A stretch of 64,000 bases of DNA from Rhizobiales bacterium 2SD (GTDB taxonomy: Bacteria > Pseudomonadota > Alphaproteobacteria > Rhizobiales > Beijerinckiaceae): positions 1 through 64,000 of the forward strand of contig SCMY01000001.1 of the NCBI GenBank assembly GCA_005502805.1, given 5' to 3'. How positions within the stretch are numbered: position 1 is the stretch's first letter; every line of letters starts with the position of its first letter. The notes beneath the pieces are model-generated. The model was not told the DNA's origin. It saw only the letters and a list, made by a program, of their open reading frames with translations, and ran no database searches. The position numbers and the translations under genes are program-made. Below, piece after piece: positions 41,601 through 49,469 of this stretch.

Positions 41601-42045
41601 AGGTCGCGCCCTCGATCAGCGCATTGCCCGCCGGCAATTCCTCGCGCTTCAGATGGTCGGGCAGGATGCCGTATTTGATCGGCCCGAACAGCGCCGCGAT
41701 CACCCCGAACAGGAAGAGCGCGACGAACAGCACCGGCACGGAATGCAAGGTGAAGCCGAGGACCGCGACCGCCGCCGCGCCGATCTCGGCGAGCTTCAGC
41801 CGCTGCGCCATCACCGCCTTGTCGAAGCGGTCGGCCATCTGGCCGCCCACCCCCGAGAGCAGGAAGAAGGGCGCGATGAAGAGCCCGCCCGCCAGGGTCA
41901 CCAGTGCTTCGCCATGCGAGCCGGCGAGCTTGTAGAGGATGATGAAGACCAGCGCGTTCTTGAGAAAATTGTCGTTGAAGGCCGAGAAGAACTGCGCCCA
42001 GAACAGCGGTGCGAAGCGCCGCTTCAGCATCAAGGTGTCGAACAT
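38635..42045 (-). CDS. LplT-PlsC-acyl/AMP-ligase fusion (Aas-like)
   Basis: An 1136-residue three-part protein. Residues 1-420 are an MFS/LplT-like lysophospholipid flippase with about 12 helices. Residues about 430-620 are a PlsC acyltransferase with NHVSFLD (H457, D462) and FPEGRLT (524-530). Residues about 640-1136 are an AMP-forming acyl ligase with LFTSGSEGAPKG at 792-803. In E. coli the LplT and Aas parts import and re-acylate lysophospholipids using acyl-ACP. Here it heads a six-gene operon, so it may supply activated acyl groups to the downstream GNAT-like proteins. ATG 42045 preferred over 42078. Confidence 0.88.
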   Translation of the reverse strand: MFDTLMLKRRFAPLFWAQFFSAFNDNFLKNALVFIILYKLAGSHGEALVTLAGGLFIAPFFLLSGVGGQMADRFDKAVMAQRLKLAEIGAAAVAVLGFTLHSVPVLFVALFLFGVIAALFGPIKYGILPDHLKREELPAGNALIEGATFIAILLGTIAGGLTAREGGDAAQLSLLILVFALACWVATLFIPKTGPAAPDLVVDRNILRSTRDLLRDLWGDSRLWRTGVMVSLFWLIGAVVMSLLPSLVKNGIGGTEMVVSTYLGIFAIAIAVGSGIGSFLSSGRIVLLPVPVAGVVMGLFALDLGWAVSGIVAHQPAQDIGAFFAGTSAWRVGIDLAGLAIAGGVFVVPSFAAAQAWAPAEKRARIVAAVNVLSAAFMVAGAVVVALLQAAGLTLSNLFLLIGVLTIAASVWILRTLPTNPLSDFLSILFRAFYRVEVSGRENIAKAGDNAIIALNHVSFLDAALALSILDKEPVFAIDHGIAQRWWVKPFLKLTRAMPLDPSRPLATRSLINAVKNGETLVIFPEGRLTVTGSLMKVYDGVGMIAEKSGAQIVPVRIEGLEATIFSRLTREQVRRRWSPKVRVTVLEPVALTVAEELKGKPRRQAAGAALYQIMSDLIFKTTDIDRSVFAAVAEAAKLNGTGRIAVEDPITGTLTYKRLLIGAEVLGRKLMPLAGKGEAVGVMLPNANGAAVTLLGLMSAARVPAMINFTAGASNIASACKAAQVKTIVTSRAFIEKGRMGPLIEALQAEIKIVYLEDVRATVSTGDKLKALWHHGTPIEEAKGSDRAAILFTSGSEGAPKGVVLSHRNMLANAAQAAARIDFGRRDKVFNVLPVFHSFGLTAGLVLPLVSGVPVYLYPSPLHYRMVPELVYGCNATILFGTDTFLTGYARAAHPYDLRSLRYIVAGAEPVKDTTRRTYAEKFGLRILEGYGVTETAPVLALNTPMFNRFGTVGRIMPGMEARLEAMPGVEEGGRLHVSGPNIMLGYLKSENPGVLEPPPEGWHDTGDIVVIDRDGFVTIKGRAKRFAKIAGEMVSLAAVEALAAECWPGVLSGVASLPDARKGERLVLVTQQKDATRAAFQAFAKSKGAADLMIPAEVMVVPAVPVLGSGKLDFAGISRLVKERAQAPVAAVVA

Positions 42046-42160
42046 GGCGATCTCACGGAAGGGACGGTGAGGTTGCATCGGCCGGGCTTCAGCAATTCTT
42101 GCCTGCGCCGGCCGATGTGCTTTTGCGGTTAAGCCGAACTTGCCAGCGGAGCATCAAACC

Positions 42161-42439
42161 TCACAGGGCCGGCTTGCCGGCATCCATCAGCAGGCGCTCG
42201 GTGCGGGCGTCCTCGATCCGGTTCACCAGCTTGGACGCCTCGTGCATGTCGCGCACCGTCTTGGTCATGGTGATGCAGGACTGGACGAGCATCACGCAGC
42301 CCATGGCGAGATAGCCCTTGGCCCACCAGTCGAGCGGCAGGAACAGGACGCCGGCGCCGACCGTGGCCGCGGCGGCGAAGAAGGAGGCATAGGTGAAGCT
42401 GACCCAGGCGCCGCTATGGGGCTGTGCATTCTGATTCAT
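42161..42439 (-). CDS. YiaA/YiaB-family small membrane protein
   Basis: A 92-residue protein with two membrane helices (residues about 15-35 and 40-60) and a charged tail, matching the YiaA/YiaB two-helix family of unknown function. GGGAG spacing favours ATG 42439 over 42445. It follows the PspA-like gene by 39 bases on the same strand, and both probably answer to the TetR regulator at 43280. Confidence 0.75.
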   Translation of the reverse strand: MNQNAQPHSGAWVSFTYASFFAAAATVGAGVLFLPLDWWAKGYLAMGCVMLVQSCITMTKTVRDMHEASKLVNRIEDARTERLLMDAGKPAL

Positions 42440-42478
42440 CGTCATTCTCCCGTCGGGTGGGTTTGCAGATGAAAGAGG

Positions 42479-43171
42479 TCAATTCGCCTGGAGCTGGCGG
42501 CTGCGCAGCCGCTCCAGCACGTCGTCGGCGGTGGTCCGCAGCCTGGGGCCGAAGCCCTTGGCGGCAAGCTTCTCGGTGACGGAAGCCGCGGCGGCGCCGT
42601 CGAGTTCGTCGAGCGCGGTCTCGGCCGCCTCCGCCTCGACCTGGCGCTCGCGCAGGCGCTTCAGCGTCTGCTCGGCTTCGGCCAGCGTCGATTCATGCAC
42701 GGGCCCGGTCTCGATCCGGCCCTGCCGCATCTGGCGCACCGCCTCCGAGGCACGGGCCAGGCGCCGGCCGCGGTCGAGCTCGGCGATGCGCGCCTGGGCC
42801 TGGCCGACATGGCGGCGCAGGCGGACGATCTCGGCGGCGAACAGTGCCTGCGCACCTGCCGCCGCATCGCGATCGGCCTCCAGCGCGGCGATCGCCTCGG
42901 CGCCCTCGCGGGCCAGGGTGTCGTCGCCCGCGGTAAGCGCGGCGGCAACCCGATTCTCCAGATCGGCGATGCGGGCATCGCTCGTGGCGAGCCGCTCGCT
43001 CTCCTGCCGGTCCTGCGCGATCGCCACCGCAAGCGCCTTCTTGGCACGTTCGAAGGCGCCGGCGGCATCGCGCATCTGCTGGTCGAGGATGAGGAGCGCA
43101 TTGCGATCGGCAAAGCGCTCTTCGGCAATGGCGGCGCTGCCGCGGACGAAGGTGAGAAACATCTTGAACAT
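42479..43171 (-). CDS. PspA/IM30-like coiled-coil protein
   Basis: A 230-residue, almost wholly helical protein beginning MFKMFLTFVRGSAA with the amphipathic start of PspA/IM30 proteins, then long coiled coil to about residue 200. Such proteins bind stressed inner membranes and form rods or rings. The upstream open frame extends to 43951, but the divergent TetR gene and the operator region end the real gene at 43171. Three 13-bp repeats lie directly upstream. Confidence 0.8.
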   Translation of the reverse strand: MFKMFLTFVRGSAAIAEERFADRNALLILDQQMRDAAGAFERAKKALAVAIAQDRQESERLATSDARIADLENRVAAALTAGDDTLAREGAEAIAALEADRDAAAGAQALFAAEIVRLRRHVGQAQARIAELDRGRRLARASEAVRQMRQGRIETGPVHESTLAEAEQTLKRLRERQVEAEAAETALDELDGAAAASVTEKLAAKGFGPRLRTTADDVLERLRSRQLQAN

Positions 43172-43187
43172 TGACGCTTCCTTGCTA

Positions 43188-43259
43188 TGAACATTGTTCA
43201 CAGAAAGATGCATAGCCCGCCTATGAACGATGTTCAAGAAAAATCTTGAACATCGTTCA
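43188..43259. promoter_or_regulatory. Triple 13-bp operator-like sites between pspA-like and tetR genes
   Basis: TGAACATTGTTCA at 43188-43200, TGAACGATGTTCA at 43224-43236 and TGAACATCGTTCA at 43247-43259 share the dyad TGAAC-N3-GTTCA. The second and third are exact reverse complements of each other. They fill the 108-base divergent promoter between the PspA-like gene and the TetR gene, a classic layout for autoregulated TetR operators. Spacing between sites is 36 and 23 bases. Confidence 0.75.
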
Positions 43260-43279
43260 CAAAGTTTGAGACAGACGGA

Positions 43280-43897
43280 ATGACCACGACGGCAGCGCGC
43301 CGCGAGCGGCAGCGAATCCAGCTGATCGATGCGGCCGAGAAGGCTATCGCCGAGAAGGGCTTGCCCGGCCTGAAGGCGCGCGAACTGGCGCAGGAGATCG
43401 GCTGCGCGCTCGGCGCGATCTACAATCTCGTCGCGGACATGGACGAGCTCGTCCTGCGCGTCGGGTCGCGCACGCTGGCTCGGCTCGACGCAGCGCTGAG
43501 CGCAGCCGAGAACGAAGCCACACCTGTCTCTGCTCGGCAGGCCGCCGACAGGCTGGTTGCGGTCGCCCTCGCCTATTGCGCCTTCGCCCGTGACAATCTG
43601 CAGCTCTGGCGAGTCCTGTTCGAGCATCGCATGGCCGAGGGCGCGGTGGTGCCGGATTGGGCCGTGAGCGAGCAGATGACGCTGTTCCGCCACATCCTCG
43701 AGCCGCTCAGTGTATTGGTGCCTGATCGGGCCGAGCCGGAACGCATGCTGATGAGCCGGACCCTGTTCTCCGCAGTGCACGGCGTCGTCGCGATCGGCCT
43801 GGAGGAGAAGCTGATCGCCGTCCCCCGCCGCGATCTCGACCGCCAGATCGAGGGCCTGGTCCATCTGGTCTGCCGGGGCCTCGCCGTCTCCACCTGA
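43280..43897 (+). CDS. TetR-family regulator
   Basis: A 205-residue regulator with the TetR helix-turn-helix at residues about 12-57 (LIDAAEKAIAEKGLPGLKAR, then GCALGAIYNLVADMDELV) and a TetR C-terminal ligand domain. The operators upstream suggest that it represses itself and the divergent pspA-like/yiaAB genes. Possible inducers are membrane-active compounds; none can be read from the sequence. Confidence 0.9.
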   Translation: MTTTAARRERQRIQLIDAAEKAIAEKGLPGLKARELAQEIGCALGAIYNLVADMDELVLRVGSRTLARLDAALSAAENEATPVSARQAADRLVAVALAYCAFARDNLQLWRVLFEHRMAEGAVVPDWAVSEQMTLFRHILEPLSVLVPDRAEPERMLMSRTLFSAVHGVVAIGLEEKLIAVPRRDLDRQIEGLVHLVCRGLAVST

Positions 43898-43955
43898 CCA
43901 CGCCGATCCCGACTTCGCGTTGCGGCGCCCGGCCGGCATCGCTATCGTCACGGCG

Positions 43956-44474
43956 ATGACGGTCGCCGACCCCAGCCTCTCGCTCGATGCCTTGACCGAT
44001 GCGCTCTATCAGGAGCTCCGCAAGATCGCGCATCGCGAACGCCTCCGCGCCGGCAAGCCGATGACCTTGCAGACAACGGCGCTGGTCAGCGAGAGCTATC
44101 TCAAGCTGCGCCAGAGCGCTGGCTGGACCAGCGAGACTCATTTCCTGGCGAGCGCCGCGACGGCCATGCGCCATGCCCTGGTCGACGCCGCTCGCGCCCG
44201 GCTCAGCCAAAAGCGCGGCGACGGCCAGCGCCCCGTCCCGCTCGACGACCAGCACGATCTCCCCGCAGGCGGCGACGACGAGGTCGTCCGGATCAGCGAG
44301 GCGCTCGCCGCGCTCGAGGCGATCGATCCGCGCCTGGTCAAGGTCGTCGAATGCCGCTTCTTCGCCGGCTATAGCGAAGAGGAGACCGGGCGCATCCTCG
44401 GCATCAGCGACCGCACCGTCAGACGCGACTGGCTGCAGGCCCGGGCCTGGCTCTATCGCGAGCTTCAGGGCTGA
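43956..44474 (+). CDS. ECF-type sigma factor
   Basis: A 172-residue sigma-70-like factor of the ECF class often encoded beside Ser/Thr kinases. Region 2 spans about residues 8-70 (LYQELRKIAHRERLR, then ALVSESYLKL) and region 4 is SEEETGRILGISDRTVRRDWLQARAWL near 135-161. ATG 43956 is preferred; a TTG at 43920 is in frame. Its last 10 bases overlap the end of the oppositely oriented kinase gene, and no anti-sigma gene is adjacent, so the kinase is the candidate controller. Confidence 0.86.
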   Translation: MTVADPSLSLDALTDALYQELRKIAHRERLRAGKPMTLQTTALVSESYLKLRQSAGWTSETHFLASAATAMRHALVDAARARLSQKRGDGQRPVPLDDQHDLPAGGDDEVVRISEALAALEAIDPRLVKVVECRFFAGYSEEETGRILGISDRTVRRDWLQARAWLYRELQG

Positions 44475-46939
44475 CGCGGCGCCTTCCCGCGCAGGGCCTC
44501 TTCGATCAGCGTGCGCGTCGGACCGAGCTCAGCCAGATGCGGCGCCCCGGCCGCGCCGGCCTCGCGAAGGATGGCCTCCGCCTGTTCGAGCGCCTGCATG
44601 GCTGCGGTCGGATCGCCCCGCGCCAGCAGAATCTGAGAACGAGCCCCGAGCCCGATCCCGACATAGGGATGACGCTCGCCGAAGGCGGCCTGCGCCGCCC
44701 GCAGCGCCTGATCGATCTCGCCTTGCGCGTCGGCGAGCCGGTTCTGCACCATCAGTCCGGTGGCGCGGCTCTGGCGCAACATGATGGTGACGGCATTGCT
44801 TTCCCCCGCGAGCGGAGCGGCGATGCGCAGCGCTTCCTCCAGAATCGGCATCGCTTCGGAAAAACGGCTGCCGGCCATGATCAGCCGGCCGAGATTGAGC
44901 TCGATCGCCGCCAGGGCCAGCGAGGGTCCATAGTCGCGCCGCTGCCGCTCGACCGCCTGGCGCCATAGCGTTTCGGCGCCGGCCGCATCGCCCCGGCGCA
45001 GCGCCAGCGCGGCCCGCAGGTTAAGCACCCCGATCGCGATCACCGAGCGGCCCCGCCCCGACGCCGCCAGCACGCGCTCAGCCTCGTCGAGCGCCTGTGC
45101 CGCCACCTCGATCTGCCCGGCCTCCAGCGCATGCAGCGCGAGATTGTGCTGCAGCGTCGCGATCTCGCCATTGTCACGGCCGAACAGGGCGGTGAGTTCG
45201 GCGATCGCGGTGCGCAGCCGCGCCATCGCCTCCGGGCGCTTGCCGGCTTCGCGCAGCAGCCCGGCTTCAACCCCGGCGAGTTCCGCCAACTGCTTGGGAT
45301 GACGCGACGGCTCGCTCTGGAAGAAACGCTTCGCCTCGGACAAGCCGGCCTGCGCCTTGTCACGCTCGCCGAGCTGAAAACGGTAGCCGGCCAGCGCCAG
45401 CTCCGCCTCGGCCAACCGCCCGGCGCTGCCGCTGCCGCGCGCCTGCTCGGCATAGCGCTCCATCAGCCTGATGGCCGTGCGCGGATCGCCAATCTCGCCA
45501 TAGAGCTCGGCCAGGGTCCGCAGCAGCAGCGGCGCATGGGCGTCGCCCTCGCGCTGCAATTGCGCCGCGGCGGCGTCGAGCACCTGGCGCGCCGAGGCGA
45601 AGCCGGGCCCGCCGGCTTGCGAGGCGGCGCGCAGCAGCAGCATGAAGCCGTCGCGCAGCGCCGTGGCGCGCTCGTTCTCGGCAGTGCCGGCGAGCCTGGC
45701 TATCTCGGTCCGGCGCATCTGCATGACGACACCGGCCACGCCGGCCCCGAGCACCACCAGCAGCAACCCGGCAGCGATCAGCGCCGTCCGGTTCCGGCGC
45801 AGGAAGCGGCGGATGCGATAAAGCCGCTCGCCGCGTCGCGCCGCGATCGGCTCCAGCCGGCGGAAGCGCCGGAGATCCTCGGCGAGTTCGTCGACACCCT
45901 GATAGCGCTCGCCCGCCTCGTAGCGCATCGCCTTCTGCACGATGACGTCGAGATCGCCGCGCAGCCGTTCCGGCGCGATGGGAGCCTCCTCGCGCTCCGC
46001 TGCGGCCCGGCTCGGCAGCGGCGGCTGGTCCTGCATCACACGCATCGCCCCGGCGAAAGCCGAATTCGCCAGCTGCCAGGGCGGCCGGCCGGTGAGCAAT
46101 TCGAACAGGATGGCGCCGAGCGCATAGACATCGGTCGCAGTCGTCGGGTTGCGCCCCTCGAACTGCTCCGGCGCGGCATAGTCGGGCGTGAACACGATCT
46201 GCGTCATCAGCGTCTGGCCGGGCGCTTCCAGTGCATGGGCGACGCCGAAATCGAGCAGCTTCACCTGGCCCTCCGGCGTGACCAGCACATTGGACGGCTT
46301 GAGGTCGCGATGGACGACGAGGTTGCGATGCGCATAGGCAACGGCCTCGCAGACCTGCTCGAACAGGGCGAGCCGCGCCTCAAGCGAAAGCCCGGCCTCG
46401 GCGCAATGCCGGGTGATCGCCGTGCCGGCGACGAACTCCATGGCGAGATAGGGCCGCCCGTCCGGCGCCTTGCCGCCATCGACCAGGCGGGCGATGCCGG
46501 GATGCTCGAAGCCGGCGAGGACCTGGCGCTCATATTCGAAACGGGCGAACTGCTCGGCCGCCTCCGGGCGCAGCAATTTCAGCGCGACGCTCTGCTCGAA
46601 GCCGCCGCGCCAGCGCTCGGCCTGATAGACCTCGCCCTGCCCGCCCCGGCCGATCAGCGCCACGATCGAGAAGGCGCCGACCCGCGCCCCGGCCGGCAGC
46701 GACTGATACGGCGCCTCCGGAGTTGGCGTGCCCGCGAGGGAGCCCGCATCGGCCTGCATGAAATCGCCGACCCCGTCGGCAGCCGCGAGCAGGGCCTTGG
46801 TCTCGGCGATCACCGCGGCCGGCTGCCGGCTTTCCGCCAGGACGCGCTCGCGCTCCGCCGGCGGGGCATCGGCGAGCGCGTCGAACAGGTCGCGGATCGC
46901 GGCCCATTGCTCCCGGTCGAGATCGACGCGCTGGTTCAC
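44465..46939 (-). CDS. Membrane Ser/Thr protein kinase with TPR-like C-terminal domain
   Basis: An 824-residue protein. Residues about 85-360 are a complete PknB-like kinase: GRGGQGEVY loop, K121 in VALK, HRDLKPSN with D212, DFG at 230-232 and APEQ. One membrane helix lies at about 385-406. Residues 415-820 are helical TPR-like repeats, predicted outside the cytoplasm. No PASTA repeats are fused. It is the last gene of an operon with DUF3137-like, lemA and a small secreted protein. Its 3' end overlaps the ECF gene by 10 bases. Confidence 0.92.
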   Translation of the reverse strand: MNQRVDLDREQWAAIRDLFDALADAPPAERERVLAESRQPAAVIAETKALLAAADGVGDFMQADAGSLAGTPTPEAPYQSLPAGARVGAFSIVALIGRGGQGEVYQAERWRGGFEQSVALKLLRPEAAEQFARFEYERQVLAGFEHPGIARLVDGGKAPDGRPYLAMEFVAGTAITRHCAEAGLSLEARLALFEQVCEAVAYAHRNLVVHRDLKPSNVLVTPEGQVKLLDFGVAHALEAPGQTLMTQIVFTPDYAAPEQFEGRNPTTATDVYALGAILFELLTGRPPWQLANSAFAGAMRVMQDQPPLPSRAAAEREEAPIAPERLRGDLDVIVQKAMRYEAGERYQGVDELAEDLRRFRRLEPIAARRGERLYRIRRFLRRNRTALIAAGLLLVVLGAGVAGVVMQMRRTEIARLAGTAENERATALRDGFMLLLRAASQAGGPGFASARQVLDAAAAQLQREGDAHAPLLLRTLAELYGEIGDPRTAIRLMERYAEQARGSGSAGRLAEAELALAGYRFQLGERDKAQAGLSEAKRFFQSEPSRHPKQLAELAGVEAGLLREAGKRPEAMARLRTAIAELTALFGRDNGEIATLQHNLALHALEAGQIEVAAQALDEAERVLAASGRGRSVIAIGVLNLRAALALRRGDAAGAETLWRQAVERQRRDYGPSLALAAIELNLGRLIMAGSRFSEAMPILEEALRIAAPLAGESNAVTIMLRQSRATGLMVQNRLADAQGEIDQALRAAQAAFGERHPYVGIGLGARSQILLARGDPTAAMQALEQAEAILREAGAAGAPHLAELGPTRTLIEEALRGKAPRQP

Positions 46940-46951
46940 GAGATCGCCCGT

Positions 46952-47290
46952 CTAGTCCTTGCGCGGGCGCACATAGCGCACCACCGGGCGCTCCTCGCCC
47001 TCGGTCATCACGTCGATCACCGCCGCCTTGCGGCGCCAGACGAAGACGCATTGGCCAAGACCGGTGCCGGCGCAGACATACATTTCCGGCCGCCCGGCGC
47101 AGCGCTTGTCGCCGGCCATGCACTGGTCGGCATCGGGCAACGCGACCGGCCGCCACTCCTGCCGCAGCAGAGCCGCACGCGCCTTGCCGTAATCCTGGCC
47201 GACGAGCCTCGGCAGCGCCTCGGCCGCCAGGGCGGCGCTCGCGGCCAACAGGGCTACGAAGGCGACAGTGACGATCTCGGATACCCGCAT
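46952..47290 (-). CDS. Small secreted protein with PASTA-like segment and four cysteines
   Basis: A 112-residue protein with a signal peptide (residues 1-26, cut near AALAAEA). The mature part starts LPRLVGQDYGKARAALLRQE, which fits the PASTA pattern (P-x2-VG-x5-A-x2-L). Four cysteines follow (DQC, RC, VC, QC), probably two disulphides in the periplasm. GAGGGG 4 bases before ATG 47290 fixes the start. It sits 12 bases before the kinase gene, whose product lacks PASTA repeats. Confidence 0.6.
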   Translation of the reverse strand: MRVSEIVTVAFVALLAASAALAAEALPRLVGQDYGKARAALLRQEWRPVALPDADQCMAGDKRCAGRPEMYVCAGTGLGQCVFVWRRKAAVIDVMTEGEERPVVRYVRPRKD

Positions 47291-47298
47291 CGCACCCC

Positions 47299-47868
47299 TC
47301 ACAAATGATCGCTCGCCTTGACCGGCTGACGCGCAGCCTCGGCCGCCTCGAAGAAGGGCGGCAAATCGCGCACGCCCGCAAGTCCCGCCACCAGCGAGCC
47401 GGGAAAGATCTGCACCGCATTCCTGAGATCGCCGACGGCGCTGTTGTAGAAGCGGCGGGCGGCGGCGATGTTGGCCTCGACCTCGTCATAGCTGCGCTGG
47501 GCCTCGACCATCGGCGCCGAGGAGGTCAGCTCGGGATAGTTCTCGGCCACGGCGAAAAGCCGGGTCATGTCGGCCGAGATCGCTTCTTCCGTCTTGAACT
47601 TGTCGGCGATGCCGGCGAAGTCGCGCTCGCCGAGCTTCGGCATGGCCCGCGCCCGCAGTGCCGTCAGCTCCTCCAGCAATCCGCGCTCATGCTCGAGGAA
47701 GCGGCGGGCGATGGCGAGCACATTGGGGATCAGGTCGTGGCGCTGCTGCAATTGCGCGTCGATAGAGCCGAGCGCCTCGCCGACGGCGTTCCGGCGCCGA
47801 ACGATGTTCGCATACCAGAGATACAACGCGGCTCCGAGGCCGAGCAGAAGGATCAGGAAAAAGGTCAC
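47299..47868 (-). CDS. LemA family protein
   Basis: A 189-residue protein with an N-terminal membrane helix (residues 2-22) and the LemA core: NAVGEALGSIDAQLQQRHDLIPN near 28-50, then long helices and NSAVGDLRNAVQIFPGS near 141-157. LemA proteins are membrane-anchored helical bundles of unclear function. Gene gaps to neighbours are 14 and 8 bases, so it is co-transcribed with the DUF3137-like gene and the PASTA-like gene. Confidence 0.92.
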   Translation of the reverse strand: MTFFLILLLGLGAALYLWYANIVRRRNAVGEALGSIDAQLQQRHDLIPNVLAIARRFLEHERGLLEELTALRARAMPKLGERDFAGIADKFKTEEAISADMTRLFAVAENYPELTSSAPMVEAQRSYDEVEANIAAARRFYNSAVGDLRNAVQIFPGSLVAGLAGVRDLPPFFEAAEAARQPVKASDHL

Positions 47869-47882
47869 CGCTTCAGGCCCTT

Positions 47883-49199
47883 TCAGTACGAGGGATCGTT
47901 CGGTGGCGCGGCAGGCCGCTCGGAGAAGGAGGTGCCGGGAGGCATGGTGCCGCCCGGCTTGACCGCGACATGCATGGCGATCATCGCGTCGACCAGGCGG
48001 AACACCAGCGCGAGCTCGTCTTCGAGATGCTGCAACTGCGCGGCGGCATCGTGCGCCTGCAGGCTTGGCGGCTCGAACAGCAGGCGCGTGCCGGTCTGGG
48101 CGACGGCGAAGGTGATGCTGTCGCGCTCGACCAGGCAGGAAGGCGGGAAGAAATCGCCGCCATCGGCCATCGACAGCAGCCGCTCCATCACTGCCGGCGT
48201 CAGCACGGTGCGCGCCTCGACCTGGTCGTTGCCGTAGACGTCGTAGATCGAGGCGAAGCGCGGGTCCTCCAACCGGACCGGCATCAGCCCAGACGGAGCC
48301 GGACGGCTCTTGTCGAGTACGATGGTCGTGCCGAGGAAGGGGGTATCGACCGCGAGCGTGAGCAGCAGTCCCTGGAACACGGTCGTGTCGTTCTTGCCGC
48401 CCTCGCGTTCGAGCTCGATCTCGCTCAGGCGCAATTCGTAGCCGGCATAGCGGCCGGCGATGGCGTCGTCGATCGCCGAGCGATCATGCCGCGGCAGCAG
48501 GCCCCTGGCGGCGAGATCGCCGACCGCAGGGACGGCGCCCTCGACATAGCGCAGTTCGCCATAGCGCCGCAGCAGCAGCGGCATCAGCTCGCGCTTGAAC
48601 GCCTTCGCATAGCGCGCCCCGGGAATGCTGAGCGCGATCAGCCAGGGCACAGCGATGGCGAAACCGAACAGGACGGGGACAAGCAGCCATCCGGCGAGCA
48701 CGCCGGACTTGCCGCCGCCACGGCCGGGCAGGACGAGGAAGGCGATCGCCAGCGCCAGACCCATCGGCACATAGAGCATCACCCTGCGGCGCGTATCCCT
48801 GGCGGCCTCCAGCCGCAGCGCGTTCAACCGCGCGATCTCGGTGGCGAAGCGCTCGCTGGCCTCGGCGGAAGTCGTCGTCACCGGCAGGTGGTAGTGCCGG
48901 TAGATGACATAGACCAAGGCGGCGAGGATCGCGCTCGGGATCAGCAGCGCCAGCGAGGTCTGGAGCAGGTTGTAAAGGAAGCCGAAGACCACGGCGACCA
49001 TGACCAGCAGCCCCCCGACAACCGGGCCGAGGAAGACCGCCGACACGACGATCGCGACGATCAGGAGCGGCACGCCGAACAGCGCCATCATCAGGCAGCC
49101 GCCATAGCGGCCGACCTTACGCTGGGCCTGGCGCATCTCGACGGCGGTGTAGCGCCGCGGCTTGGCCTTCCCTTCGGTCTGCGAGGCTGGCTCGGTCAT
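47883..49199 (-). CDS. DUF3137-like membrane protein
   Basis: A 438-residue protein with two pairs of membrane helices (residues about 30-100 and 145-195) followed by a soluble C-terminal half. Length, topology and its place directly before lemA match proteins annotated DUF3137, for which no function is known. It is the first gene of the kinase operon; the 270 bases upstream hold the likely promoter. Confidence 0.7.
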   Translation of the reverse strand: MTEPASQTEGKAKPRRYTAVEMRQAQRKVGRYGGCLMMALFGVPLLIVAIVVSAVFLGPVVGGLLVMVAVVFGFLYNLLQTSLALLIPSAILAALVYVIYRHYHLPVTTTSAEASERFATEIARLNALRLEAARDTRRRVMLYVPMGLALAIAFLVLPGRGGGKSGVLAGWLLVPVLFGFAIAVPWLIALSIPGARYAKAFKRELMPLLLRRYGELRYVEGAVPAVGDLAARGLLPRHDRSAIDDAIAGRYAGYELRLSEIELEREGGKNDTTVFQGLLLTLAVDTPFLGTTIVLDKSRPAPSGLMPVRLEDPRFASIYDVYGNDQVEARTVLTPAVMERLLSMADGGDFFPPSCLVERDSITFAVAQTGTRLLFEPPSLQAHDAAAQLQHLEDELALVFRLVDAMIAMHVAVKPGGTMPPGTSFSERPAAPPNDPSY

Positions 49200-49469
49200 G
49201 ACGGGTTCAGCCGAGCGCGCCGCGCGGCGCAGGCCGGACCACCACGGCTATGCGGTTGGATGGCGGCAGACATGCCAGGCATGGTCGTCAGTTCTCCAAT
49301 TCGGCGAGGCTCAGGAATCCCAACGCGTCGCCCACAGAGCACGCGCCCCTGTCGGCCAGGAAAAGCCGCCCCGCAGGCATCCGGCGTCCTTCGTATGAGG
49401 GAAGCCGGATGCCCGGCGCGCATCGCCGAATGGCGGCAATGACGGCGCGCGCACCTTGCGGAACGGCGA

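Noticed and set aside
43172..43951. Extension of the PspA-like frame upstream to 43951
   Set aside because: It would run antisense through the TetR gene and the operator region; MFKMF at 43171 is the typical PspA start.
45131..47308. 725-codon plus-strand frame opposite the kinase and PASTA-like genes
   Set aside because: No motifs and Gly/Arg/Gln-rich composition; the minus strand carries an intact kinase domain.
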